Below are positions 23,835 through 33,111 of a stretch of DNA of 34,008 nucleotides, one piece after another (the stretch's first letter is position 1; the number at the start of each line of letters is the position of its first letter). The DNA is taken from positions 1 through 34,008 of the forward strand of contig CALAPY010000031.1 in NCBI GenBank assembly GCA_937891015.1, given 5' to 3'. This DNA is from UBA2108 sp002713215 (GTDB lineage Bacteria > Bacteroidota > Bacteroidia > Flavobacteriales_G > Salibacteraceae). Position numbers and translations under genes: made by a program. A model generated the notes under the pieces. The model saw only the letters and a list, made by a program, of their open reading frames with translations, made no database searches and had not been told where the DNA came from.

Positions 23835-24650
23835 ATGGACGATAAACCGGTAAACAGAGAAAGTTTGAAGTTGGTTTTCAAAAATGGAAACCGGCCCAAT
23901 GCGGACAATTTTGCAAGCCTTATTGATTCTATGGTCAATAAGGTTGATGATGGCATTTCCAAAAATTTAAGCGACGGTCTAATTTTGTCTCCGGAAGGTG
24001 GTGAATCGGATCGATTGCTATCGTTCTATCGTAAAATTCGAGACAGCGAAGCACAATGGACTTTTGAATTGCTTAACGAAGAATTGCAGGGTTTGGGAAT
24101 CATGCAGCCCATGCCGAACGAAAAAGCAAAGCCCCGTCTGTTTTTCAATAAGAATGGAAATGTGGGTGTGAATACGACTGACCCCAAAACGAATTTCGAA
24201 GTAAACGGAATACTTGGAACGGACAGCAGAGTGGGTACGGCCAAATTATCGACCATTCCCGCCGATGGAAAATGGCATACCATAATTGCAAATTTAAATG
24301 GTTGTTCTGCCTTTGAAATTATGGCACAGGTGGGTAAGAAAAAGGCAGGTAAATATGCCCTGCTTCACGCGCATGCCTTAAGCACATTTGGGAAATCAAG
24401 AAGTAAAATAAGAAAAACTCAGGCCCATTATGGTTGGTGGTGGAATAAGCTCTCACTTCGTTGGATAGGAAGTACCTATGACTACGCATTGCAACTCAGA
24501 ACCCGATCAAATTACGGAAAGGATCAGCAAATAAAATTCCACATTACCAAACTCTGGGACAATGACATAATGAAACTTTTTGATTCACCAGAATCAGCAC
24601 AGGATACTCAACCAAGCGCTGAACAAACAGATAAAACACTTAAAAGTTAA
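23835..24650 (+). CDS. Fibre-like protein between the two large baseplate genes
   Basis: 271 residues. The N-terminal helix 'ESLKLVFKNGNRPNADNFAS' is like an attachment peptide; at about 106-125 the sequence 'NKNGNVGVNTTDPKTNFEVN' matches the 'GNVGIGTTxPxxKLEVxG' motif typical of phage tail fibres and other trimeric fibrous proteins. Residues about 135-240 form a compact basic, aromatic domain ('WHTIIANLNGCSAFEIMAQV', 'HYGWWWNKLSLRWIGS'). The last 25 residues are Gln/Thr/Ser-rich and disordered. No long Pvc13/Afp13-type fibre gene is present, so this is the best candidate for a host-contact or fibre-attachment protein. A structural baseplate role cannot be excluded. It is 6 bases after Pvc11-like and 2 bases before Pvc12-like. 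Confidence 0.7.
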   Translation: MDDKPVNRESLKLVFKNGNRPNADNFASLIDSMVNKVDDGISKNLSDGLILSPEGGESDRLLSFYRKIRDSEAQWTFELLNEELQGLGIMQPMPNEKAKPRLFFNKNGNVGVNTTDPKTNFEVNGILGTDSRVGTAKLSTIPADGKWHTIIANLNGCSAFEIMAQVGKKKAGKYALLHAHALSTFGKSRSKIRKTQAHYGWWWNKLSLRWIGSTYDYALQLRTRSNYGKDQQIKFHITKLWDNDIMKLFDSPESAQDTQPSAEQTDKTLKS

Positions 24651-24652
24651 TC

Positions 24653-27571
24653 ATGCCCGAAGAATTTGATCAGGGATTTATACCTAAAAAAGAAAAAGGC
24701 TCCGGACAGTACCAGCAGTTCTACCTTGAGGGGATTGAATTGCTCCAGGAACTTTCAAGCACCCAGTGGACCGATTTCAACGAGCATGATCCAGGGGTTA
24801 CCATATTGGAAAACCTCTCCTATACACTTACCGAATTATCAAACAAAACTGAAATTCCAATTATTGACCTACTAACCGAGTCTAAAAAAAAGCAGTTAAA
24901 ATCCGGTGATAATGGTTTCTTTATTCCCTCTGATATTCTAACCACAAACCCAATTAGCATTGAAGACTTTAGAAAACTATTTATTGACCAAATCTCCAAT
25001 GTGAAAAACGTATGGCTGCATCCCCAGGGAGGTGCAAACCAGTCTGCCTCTAACACCAAACATCAAAACAACTTAAAAGGACTGTATCGGGTTTTTGTAG
25101 AAATGTATCGCTATGCATCTGATCCGGTCGACAGGCTCACAGAGGAAAATAAAATCAAGAAACAAATTGCTGAGTTATTTCATGCACACCGGAATCTTTG
25201 CGAAGACCTTTATAGTATCCAGATTTATAAGCCGTTTTTACTGGACCTAACCCTTTCTTTAACCCTAGACAAGGATGTTAACGGTGAAGAAGTATACGCC
25301 AATCTCTTTTTTAATATCAACGAACACCTTACGCCGGAAGTACGATTTACATCCCTTTGGGAAAGGCAGGAGGATGACGAAAACATCAATACCATATTCA
25401 ACGGCCCAAGACTGGAAAACGGATTTATTAAAAATAGTGAACTAAAGGGTAGTTTAGTCTATATCGTCCCAACGGATTTAATCAAGATAATTGCCAAAGT
25501 TCCAGGGGTTGTCAGTGTTGACAAATTTGAAATCGCTTACATGGATGAAAGTCAAGACATGAAAGCCTTTGAATCCATTGAAGTCGATCAGTTTCCTATT
25601 CCCAAAAAAAGCTCTCCTTCTTTGGTTTTTCCCACAACCAGTGATAAAATCATTTTCAAAAACGCCGGTGTTAACTTTCAACCGGATTTAGGAAAGGTTC
25701 AAAAACGCCTGGCATATATACAAGCGATGAATTATGGGAGTTTTAAATCTGTTTCACAATCCTTTAATCTTGTCGAAATTCCAACCGGGAATTCCCAGCA
25801 TGTTGATTCTTATTACTCTTTAAGGGAACAGTTTCCTCTTATTTATGGAATCGGAAAATTCGGTTTACAGACCGGACTTCCAAAAAGAAGGTACGCCCAA
25901 GCCAATCAACTTAAGGCCTATCTAATGCCATTTGATCAGGTAATGACCAATTTTCTGGCGCAGCTCAGTAATATATACAAGCTGTATAATGTGAGTGATG
26001 AAGAAATGAATTCCTATTTCTACCAGGAGTTAGAAGACTTACCAGATTTGGTACAACTCATAAAGGAAAACGACCTGGAAGAAGAAAAAACGGCCCAACA
26101 GAAATGGAGATCGGTTTTTAATAAGTTGAATGGGCAATTTGACAATGATGCTATTGATCGGCTAAACCAGGTTGCTGATAACCTGCTTGCACGATTTAGT
26201 GAACAGTTTCCAACTTACGCATTGCGAAAAATTAATGAGAAGTGTTTTGGGACAAACCAAACGGAAGAACTCTTCGATCAGAATTTGTTGAGTTGGAAAA
26301 GACGGCTAATCTCAAACTATGGCAACCTGAGCTACAACCGGGCTAAAGCATTTGACTACAAGCAGGTAGTTAATTTAAATGACGACTCCGAAGTAGAGGA
26401 CAGCAACGGCAACCTGATCCCTGGTATTATTAAAAAAACAGCCATTTTGCTGGGAATTAACAATTACAATATCAGGTCCTTATCCAAAGTAATCACAAAT
26501 TCAGGAATTAAGATTTACACCAAAAAAAGAGGGTGGGAAGATCTTGGTGAAAAACTGGATATTACCATTGGAAAGGACGAGTTAAACCTTATTGCAGCAG
26601 AAGACATTGTAATAATAGATGAAAAGGTTGAGAACCTTCAGGATGCATATTATTACGTAGGAAACTCTTCCAACATTTTAAAAGATGTTTTAAGAAACGG
26701 AGCAATTAAAGAAAACTATACCATTAAGCAAACCGATAGTAATAAAAAAAACAAATTCTACATACTCCTTACTAAAGACAACAACAACACAAGCGTGGTT
26801 CACGTGGTCGACACTAAATCGGAAGCAAATAAAGCCATCGACGTTGCAGTTAACTACTTGACCGACTTAAGCGATAGAAGTGAAGGTGTTTACCTAATTG
26901 AACACATTCTTTTAACTCCACCCTATCATTCAAATAGTTATGGGTTCACATTCTCTATTCCATTGGAAGATCATGCCGGCCTGGAATTTGAACAAATACA
27001 GCTTAAATCCAATGGAAACAGAAATGCCGATGTTCATTTTCTATTAAAAAACTTAGCCCAATTTAAAAGAAATCAATTCAAGGTGGTAACCATCGGCGAA
27101 AAGTTTGTCATTCAAATCTTCTCCGATTCAAGTAAACAACTTGCGGTAAGCACAAAAATCTATTCCGACAAGCAAAGTGCTGATGATGATATTAAGGTAT
27201 TGGTGGATCAACTTACTTGTATCGATTTTGAAAAAGTAAATTCAAATGTGCACTACTATGCTCATTACGGTAAAGACAAAAAAGTCGAGGAAACTTTTTT
27301 TTCCTATCAAATGAGCTTTGTACTCCCCTCCTGGCCCACGCGGTTTCAGAACCCAAACTTTAAAGCAAAATTCGATCATATAGTTTATGAACAGGCCCCA
27401 GCGCACCTGGCCTTCGAATCTTTCTGGATTGATTTGGATGAAATGAAAGCATTTGAGGACATCTTTTACAATTGGATTGGTTTGGTAACCAACAACGATT
27501 TAGCTGAGGAGCAAATGAATTTTGCTTTTGAAATTATTTCAAAAATATTACAGTATAGAAGTCAATCTTAG
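24653..27571 (+). CDS. Second large baseplate protein (Pvc12-like)
   Basis: 972 residues. The N-terminus has 'QWTDFNEHDPGVTILENLSY', a motif shared by Pvc12/Afp12 and baseplate J proteins. At about 400-440, 'GLPKRRYAQANQLKAYLMPF' and 'DQVMTNFLAQLSNIY' are further conserved landmarks, and near the C-terminus 'YLIEHILLTPPYHSN' and 'VLPSWPTRFQNPNFKAKFDH' then 'EQAPAHLAFESFWID' match the family end. It builds the wedge heterodimer with the Pvc11-like protein. The length is within the usual range of 900-1000 residues. It begins 2 bases after the fibre-like gene. Confidence 0.92.
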   Translation: MPEEFDQGFIPKKEKGSGQYQQFYLEGIELLQELSSTQWTDFNEHDPGVTILENLSYTLTELSNKTEIPIIDLLTESKKKQLKSGDNGFFIPSDILTTNPISIEDFRKLFIDQISNVKNVWLHPQGGANQSASNTKHQNNLKGLYRVFVEMYRYASDPVDRLTEENKIKKQIAELFHAHRNLCEDLYSIQIYKPFLLDLTLSLTLDKDVNGEEVYANLFFNINEHLTPEVRFTSLWERQEDDENINTIFNGPRLENGFIKNSELKGSLVYIVPTDLIKIIAKVPGVVSVDKFEIAYMDESQDMKAFESIEVDQFPIPKKSSPSLVFPTTSDKIIFKNAGVNFQPDLGKVQKRLAYIQAMNYGSFKSVSQSFNLVEIPTGNSQHVDSYYSLREQFPLIYGIGKFGLQTGLPKRRYAQANQLKAYLMPFDQVMTNFLAQLSNIYKLYNVSDEEMNSYFYQELEDLPDLVQLIKENDLEEEKTAQQKWRSVFNKLNGQFDNDAIDRLNQVADNLLARFSEQFPTYALRKINEKCFGTNQTEELFDQNLLSWKRRLISNYGNLSYNRAKAFDYKQVVNLNDDSEVEDSNGNLIPGIIKKTAILLGINNYNIRSLSKVITNSGIKIYTKKRGWEDLGEKLDITIGKDELNLIAAEDIVIIDEKVENLQDAYYYVGNSSNILKDVLRNGAIKENYTIKQTDSNKKNKFYILLTKDNNNTSVVHVVDTKSEANKAIDVAVNYLTDLSDRSEGVYLIEHILLTPPYHSNSYGFTFSIPLEDHAGLEFEQIQLKSNGNRNADVHFLLKNLAQFKRNQFKVVTIGEKFVIQIFSDSSKQLAVSTKIYSDKQSADDDIKVLVDQLTCIDFEKVNSNVHYYAHYGKDKKVEETFFSYQMSFVLPSWPTRFQNPNFKAKFDHIVYEQAPAHLAFESFWIDLDEMKAFEDIFYNWIGLVTNNDLAEEQMNFAFEIISKILQYRSQS

Positions 27572-27584
27572 ACTCTTAATATAA

Positions 27585-30500
27585 TTGGAAGAAGAAACCG
27601 GACATATCATTAGAAGCTACAAATACCAGATCGTTTTGGATGATGAGAAGGAAGCCCGTTCTATGCAATCCACCATAAGTCTTCTCCAGGAATCCAAGGT
27701 AAATTCATTGCTGGAAAAAGTCATGGACCACTACGACGATAAGGACAGTATATATCAATTCAATGACGTGGAGCTGGACCTTGGTACATTGGCCAAATCA
27801 AATTTCGAAAACAATGTTCTCTACCGTATTGAAGAAGAATTACACAATTTTTTTGCTTTTGCAATTCAGGAAAATGGCAACCTAAGAACCGGCAAACGAA
27901 TCTTGCTAAGGGACCATAAATTAGAGCAGTTTGCCCATTTCCTGGAACACGGTTATTTCAAATGGGATTCAAAGCCTACCTTATCTCCATCCAACCTGCT
28001 AACTGAATTGATAAAAGAAAACAGCAAAGAATTGGTTCAGGTTCTACATCGTTACGGTAAAAAGGAAATTGTTAGAAAGAGAATGGTTCTTCAGCTGGAT
28101 GAAAAATCCCTGGAGAACATTGTACATACAGTAGCTAAAAACGATGCCTTATATATCGTTACCTATAAGAAGAACATGCTGGAAAGGCAGCAAAAAGAGC
28201 GTACGGTAAATACAAGTTTTACTTCCTTTAGAAACGCAATTTGGGAAGTTATTCTGGCCTATTTGTTTGTGGACTCAAACAGTTACTACGGCAAAAAGAA
28301 CTTTTTGCATTACCTCATTGCTCGAGTTGCAGAAAAGTACAATTTAACGTACAAAGTCTTATTAAACCTAATATCTCAGGGGGTGGAATCCGAAGAAAAA
28401 CTGACCAATGACCTGGAATTTAGAAAAGTGATTCGGGACCTCACTGCCGACCAGGAAAAAGCCGATGCAAAAAAAAGAAAGTCTTCCCGTACCAGATCCG
28501 AACCTCCGGTAATTGACTTCTTAAAACAAGTTGACTTCTATTTAGAAAACGGAACTTTCTCCCATGAGAACCTTCCCGGTTCATCGACTGATTTTAATCA
28601 TCAATTGCTTTGGATTCTGAGAACAAATGCTGCCAGCACAGGCATTTATATCCTGAAATGGATGAATCATCTATCCCAAAAGATGAGGTTTATTTCCCTG
28701 TTAAATGACCAATCACTTAATGAACTGGCCGAGTTTGTCAATGTTCCTTTTATTACCGACAATTTGAGTTTATTTGATGCTGTTGAGATTTATAAGGATC
28801 ACCTCGACAATAAACTTAAAAGCAGTTGGAAACATTTTTTTGAATCCCGCGGAAGGCTGGTTTTAAGCGCATACCGGGGCAAGTCTTACTCGGGTATCGA
28901 TAACAACATGTTACTCATTAAGTACCTGATAGCTCATTTTGATGCGGAGTTAATCACTCAAATTATAATAGCGGTAAAAGAATTTATTCCTGCTTCTCAT
29001 AAAAAAGGAATTGAAAAGTACCTTAGAAAAAATGAGATTATCGATACCGATGAACCGAAAGAATCAATTGATCATTGGAGCAAAATTTCCAATGAGTTGT
29101 TGAAGTTTACAAAGAACAATGAAATAGAAATGTGGTATCACTGGATAAGCCGGCAACTACCCGATTGGCTGACTCAAACCGATACCAATATGGAAGAATT
29201 TCTTACGATCGTTAAGCAGCAAATAAATCAGGATTTTTCTGGAATGCGCCTGCTGGAGTTTTTAGAATCAGTGCAATTCAAAGATTCGGAAGAAACCGAT
29301 ACCCCTTCAGCAAACGGTGTTTCCCGAAAAACCCTGGAGAACGTAAATCCACTCATCCTAAAACAGCTTTTTAAAGAGGTTTCTTCTATTTTGAGTCAGC
29401 AGACAACCGTTGCCAACTGGAATGTTCTGGTTATGGAATTAATCCAAAAAACGAGCAGGCAATATCACCTGGAATTCGAGTTGCTTTTTACTTCATTGCT
29501 AGAATACTCTGCTATTAAACCTTTCGATCGTGAAGCACACTCCAAATTGAAGATCCTAAAATCTTCCTACTACTACAAATCTTTCCAGCACAACAAAAAA
29601 TTACGAGACAGTCAATTATCCAAATATGAAATTGTCAGTTTTATAATTCTTAAAGGAGTATATCCCTGGTGGATTGAAAACTACTCCCAGGCAAAATTCA
29701 ACACTGATTTTGCTTCGTTATGGAAACTGGAATCCAATAAAAAAAAGTTGTTGGATCAAATCAGGTCAAGCGAGTTTTCAGGGGATTGGTTGAATCATGA
29801 CAATCAAAAGGTTATTTGGAAAACCTTGTTTGTTAACGGAAAATTAGCCGATTTACTTGGAGCAAGTACATCGAATTCGATTGTGTTCGATATATACAAA
29901 CTGATTGAAGGCCAGTTGATTCCAGTTGGAATAATTCAAGAAAAAGAATACCGTAATCTTCAGGATCAGGTATTTCATTTGTTAATTCAAAAGAAAAAGA
30001 CCACTGGCGTACAACTGCTCGAGTTGATAAAAAGCTGGCTTCGCAATACGAGCGAAGCAATGTCCGATAAAACCAGTATTTTATTTTACAACCTTTTGGT
30101 TCAATTGGAACAAAATTCTGAAAAGCCAGGCTTAAAAAAAGAATATGAAAACCTGCGAAATGAGCTTTTTCCAACTTTGGTTGAAGAACGTAAACAGGAA
30201 GGTAAGTCAGGATCCCTGGAGAAATGGCTTTCGAATTATTATGAGAAACACTCGAAAAACAAGCAAATACTAAGTGATCCCATTCACTTGCAACTTGAAT
30301 ACCTGCAAAAACATGCTTCCGAACAGTTTATTTCCTGGTTAGCCGTACCTGAATTCAGGCAACTTTTGTTGAGCCAGTTAAAACCAAAAGAGACGATTGG
30401 TTTAGTCAAAAATCAACTAAATAGTGAGCAACAACTGTTGTTTACTGCATCCCTCAAACTAATTGAGAGCATTAAAATTATATCTGTTCAGGAATTTGAC

Positions 30501-31373
30501 TTAATCAACGGAATGTTTCTAAAACTAACTCTCCTTAAAATTGGAACAGGGGGAATTGAACTCTGGAATGAAACAAACTGGGCTGAATTACTATACCATA
30601 TTTTGGTAAATACACTGGGACAAAAAAAGGCCCTTGATGTTTCACTTAAAATGAATGAGCATCAAGTTGTAAGTAATAAAGATCCTAATGAACCGACCAC
30701 AAAAATTCTAAATTCGATCCATGCACGAATGAAGAAGGAAGCTAAATTTCCCAGAGCCAAAAAACAATCCAACGATGTCACTTCCATAGATCCAATTTAT
30801 GTAAAGCAGGAATTGGAAGAAGACAAACCCTATAAAAAATTAGGAGAAGAAGAAGATCGTGAATTACTTAACCCAATGTTTACCAATAACGCAGGACTAA
30901 TTCTACTGGCTCCATTTCTAGGTATGTTATTTGAAAAATGCGGACTTACTACTGGAGGAATCTTTATAACCGAAGAAAGTAAACACAAAGCCACTCATAT
31001 TTTAGAATATGCTGCAACAGGAAAATCAGGAAATGAAGAACCTGCAATGATTATCAATAAGTTGCTTTGCGGAATTCCAATTGGTACACCGGTAGAACGA
31101 AAAATAAAACTAAGTTCCAGCGAGAAGCAAACCATCGATAGTTTGTTGTATAGTGTCACCCAGCAATGGAGCGTATTAAAAGGAACCTCTATCGATGGAT
31201 TAAGGTCCTCATTTCTTCAGCGCGATGCCAAATTAGAGGAACAGGACGAGCAGTTCTTCATGATTATTGAACAAAAGCCCTATGACATGCTCCTGGATCA
31301 AATTCCGTGGAACATCAAAAAAATTAAATTGAGTTGGATGGAAAAACTGCTGGAGGTGGAATGGAGACCCTAA
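27585..31373 (+). CDS. Tape-measure protein (Pvc14-like, CIS_TMP)
   Basis: 1262 residues from a TTG. An in-frame TAA lies directly before this TTG, and the first ATG (27663) would remove 'HIIRSYKYQIVLDDEKEARS', which matches the conserved N-terminus of the family, so the TTG is the likely start. The long middle is helical and poorly conserved. The C-terminal 170 residues are the diagnostic part: 'NAGLILLAPFLGMLFEKCGL' (about 1102), 'HILEYAATGKSGNEEP', 'INKLLCGIPIGTPVER', 'LDQIPWNIKKIKLSWMEKLL'. The protein determines particle length and may carry cargo inside the tube. The AAA+ gene overlaps its 3' end by 13 bases. Confidence 0.92.
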   Translation: MEEETGHIIRSYKYQIVLDDEKEARSMQSTISLLQESKVNSLLEKVMDHYDDKDSIYQFNDVELDLGTLAKSNFENNVLYRIEEELHNFFAFAIQENGNLRTGKRILLRDHKLEQFAHFLEHGYFKWDSKPTLSPSNLLTELIKENSKELVQVLHRYGKKEIVRKRMVLQLDEKSLENIVHTVAKNDALYIVTYKKNMLERQQKERTVNTSFTSFRNAIWEVILAYLFVDSNSYYGKKNFLHYLIARVAEKYNLTYKVLLNLISQGVESEEKLTNDLEFRKVIRDLTADQEKADAKKRKSSRTRSEPPVIDFLKQVDFYLENGTFSHENLPGSSTDFNHQLLWILRTNAASTGIYILKWMNHLSQKMRFISLLNDQSLNELAEFVNVPFITDNLSLFDAVEIYKDHLDNKLKSSWKHFFESRGRLVLSAYRGKSYSGIDNNMLLIKYLIAHFDAELITQIIIAVKEFIPASHKKGIEKYLRKNEIIDTDEPKESIDHWSKISNELLKFTKNNEIEMWYHWISRQLPDWLTQTDTNMEEFLTIVKQQINQDFSGMRLLEFLESVQFKDSEETDTPSANGVSRKTLENVNPLILKQLFKEVSSILSQQTTVANWNVLVMELIQKTSRQYHLEFELLFTSLLEYSAIKPFDREAHSKLKILKSSYYYKSFQHNKKLRDSQLSKYEIVSFIILKGVYPWWIENYSQAKFNTDFASLWKLESNKKKLLDQIRSSEFSGDWLNHDNQKVIWKTLFVNGKLADLLGASTSNSIVFDIYKLIEGQLIPVGIIQEKEYRNLQDQVFHLLIQKKKTTGVQLLELIKSWLRNTSEAMSDKTSILFYNLLVQLEQNSEKPGLKKEYENLRNELFPTLVEERKQEGKSGSLEKWLSNYYEKHSKNKQILSDPIHLQLEYLQKHASEQFISWLAVPEFRQLLLSQLKPKETIGLVKNQLNSEQQLLFTASLKLIESIKIISVQEFDLINGMFLKLTLLKIGTGGIELWNETNWAELLYHILVNTLGQKKALDVSLKMNEHQVVSNKDPNEPTTKILNSIHARMKKEAKFPRAKKQSNDVTSIDPIYVKQELEEDKPYKKLGEEEDRELLNPMFTNNAGLILLAPFLGMLFEKCGLTTGGIFITEESKHKATHILEYAATGKSGNEEPAMIINKLLCGIPIGTPVERKIKLSSSEKQTIDSLLYSVTQQWSVLKGTSIDGLRSSFLQRDAKLEEQDEQFFMIIEQKPYDMLLDQIPWNIKKIKLSWMEKLLEVEWRP

Positions 31374-32704
31374 CCATAAATATTGCTTCAACCATTCAGC
31401 GAGAAATTGCCTGGTTTGAAACCGTTGTTGATACCGGACTCACCATCTATTTTAAAAACGAGAGTAAATATCAATCATTTTATGAGCACACACCTCCTGA
31501 CCTTCTGGAAGATGATTCTCCTTATGCAAGCCTTGTAAAAGATTTACAACTAAGTTTTGAGGAGAGAATCATTCTCATTCTCGCCATAATTCCACACATT
31601 AAACCACAATGCCTGGATGTTTTTTTAATTAAAAATCAAAATATTGATGCTGCTTATTCCGAATTTGGTGGACATAGGGATCAGATGAAGCCGGGTTTTA
31701 TACCCACAATAGAAACAGCATGTTTTATTCTGGGAGGGTACGATTTGAATCAGCGCTTTATTTTTCTCCAACAGTTTAATAAAAACCACATTTTTTATAA
31801 AAAAGGAATTCTGGATTTTAATTCGGAACAGGAGTTTGGATTGCAACAGACCTTACAGTTATCCCATGAATACCTGGGTTATTTCACTACAGGTGTTCGA
31901 CAACTCCCTCAATACAGCAGTAAGTTTCCTGCTAAGGAAATATCGACCCAAATGGACTGGAATGATCTGATAGTAGATGCCAACGTATTGGATGATTTAA
32001 CCGAAGTTAAAGATTGGTTGATTTACAGTACGCTCATTTTGGACGAATGGAAGTTGCGAAAGAACTTGAAACCAGGTTTTCGGGTTTTATTCTACGGACC
32101 TCCAGGTACCGGTAAAACGCTTGCAGCAACTTTAATCGGAAAGGTTACCGAGCGCCCTGTTTTTAGGGTTGATTTGTCCCTTGTTGTATCAAAATACATC
32201 GGAGAGACCGAAAAAAACCTGGGCCAATTATTCGATGAAGCTGAAAATAAGGAATGGATACTCTTTTTTGATGAAGCAGATGCCTTATTTGGAAAACGAA
32301 CTCAAACAAAGGGAGCAAACGATCGATATGCCAATCAGGAAGTAGCCTACTTGTTACAGCGTATCGAAAACTTTACCGGATTAGTAATTCTGGCAACCAA
32401 TATTCAAAGCAACATTGATGAAGCCTTTGCAAGAAGATTCCAGAGTATGGTCCATTTTCCTAAACCAGGATATGAAGAACGAAAAAGGCTTTGGAAAAAT
32501 TTGTTCCACGGCAATTTTGGACTTCAAAACAACATTGATACTGATGAGTTGGCTCGGACCTATAAATTAAGTGGAGGAGAAATGATTAACGTGCTAAGGT
32601 ATTGTGCCTTAGAAGCAGCCAAAAGACAGAACAAAACAGTACAATTAAACGATATTATCAGAGCCATTCGCAAAGAATATAGCAAGTCGAACAAAACAAT
32701 TTAA
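31361..32704 (+). CDS. AAA+ ATPase (Pvc15-like)
   Basis: 447 residues from the ATG at 31361, preceded by a strong GGAGGTGG four bases away. A TTG at 31334 would add nine residues of low information and is not preferred. The N-terminal 200 residues are the eCIS-type helical domain ('ISTQMDWNDLIVDANVLDDL'). The AAA+ module has Walker A 'GPPGTGKT' (246-253), Walker B 'LFFDEADALFGKR' (D304/E305), sensor-1 N347 in 'LATNIQSN' and the arginine finger in 'AFARRFQS'. Homologues Pvc15/Afp15 are required for proper assembly or cargo loading. It overlaps the tape-measure gene by 13 bases and ends 2 bases before the tip gene. Confidence 0.95.
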   Translation: METLTINIASTIQREIAWFETVVDTGLTIYFKNESKYQSFYEHTPPDLLEDDSPYASLVKDLQLSFEERIILILAIIPHIKPQCLDVFLIKNQNIDAAYSEFGGHRDQMKPGFIPTIETACFILGGYDLNQRFIFLQQFNKNHIFYKKGILDFNSEQEFGLQQTLQLSHEYLGYFTTGVRQLPQYSSKFPAKEISTQMDWNDLIVDANVLDDLTEVKDWLIYSTLILDEWKLRKNLKPGFRVLFYGPPGTGKTLAATLIGKVTERPVFRVDLSLVVSKYIGETEKNLGQLFDEAENKEWILFFDEADALFGKRTQTKGANDRYANQEVAYLLQRIENFTGLVILATNIQSNIDEAFARRFQSMVHFPKPGYEERKRLWKNLFHGNFGLQNNIDTDELARTYKLSGGEMINVLRYCALEAAKRQNKTVQLNDIIRAIRKEYSKSNKTI

Positions 32705-32706
32705 CT

Positions 32707-33096
32707 ATGCCACAACAAGTATGTATGGGTGCAATGATGTCGTGCACATTTGGAACTGCACCAAGTTCATTAATGGTGCTCCCATTGAATCGGGTTATGA
32801 CTAATAATATGCCTGATGCCAACATAATGGATAATAAACCCATGGTAAATATTTTACCGTTTGCCATGTGTAACTCTCTCTCCAATCCGATGGTTGCGGC
32901 GGCTACGGCTGCAGCCTTTGGCGTATTAACTCCTATGCCATGCATTCCGGTTACAGTTGCTCCATGGGCACCTGGAGCTTCTAAAACCATGATTGCCAAA
33001 ATGCCGGCACTTGATAATTCCTGTAAACTCAACTGCACCTGGGGTGGAGTTATTTCATTTTCTCAAGCAGGTCAGGTTACGGTTAATGTGAGTTGA
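32707..33096 (+). CDS. DUF4280 PAAR-like spike-tip protein
   Basis: 129 residues. The sequence begins 'PQQVCMGAMMSCTFGTAPSS' and continues 'NNMPDANIMDNKPMVNILPF' and 'TPMPCIPVTVAPWAPG', with short repeated strands and Met/Pro/Cys-rich turns, the pattern of DUF4280 proteins that sharpen the tip of VgrG-like spikes (PAAR-like, Pvc10 position). The four Cys/Met-rich turns may bind a metal. In PVC the tip gene is next to the spike and baseplate genes; here it is last in the operon, 13 kb from the spike. An overlapping open frame on the minus strand is a shadow. The stop is 15 bases from the convergent regulator's stop. Confidence 0.9.
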   Translation: MPQQVCMGAMMSCTFGTAPSSLMVLPLNRVMTNNMPDANIMDNKPMVNILPFAMCNSLSNPMVAAATAAAFGVLTPMPCIPVTVAPWAPGASKTMIAKMPALDNSCKLNCTWGGVISFSQAGQVTVNVS

Positions 33097-33111
33097 AAGT
33101 TTAAGTATAGA

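Noticed and set aside
31334..31360. TTG start for the AAA+ ATPase nine codons upstream
   Set aside because: The ATG at 31361 has a strong GGAGGTGG at the right distance.
32658..33038. 126-codon minus-strand frame over the DUF4280 gene
   Set aside because: The plus strand encodes a recognisable PAAR-like protein in an operon context; the minus frame is a shadow.
10416..33096. Interpretation as a prophage tail module or a type VI secretion system
   Set aside because: No capsid, portal, terminase, integrase or lysogeny genes, and no TssJLM or TssBC-type genes; the set of DUF4255, DUF5908, Pvc11/12/14 and AAA+ proteins is specific to eCIS.
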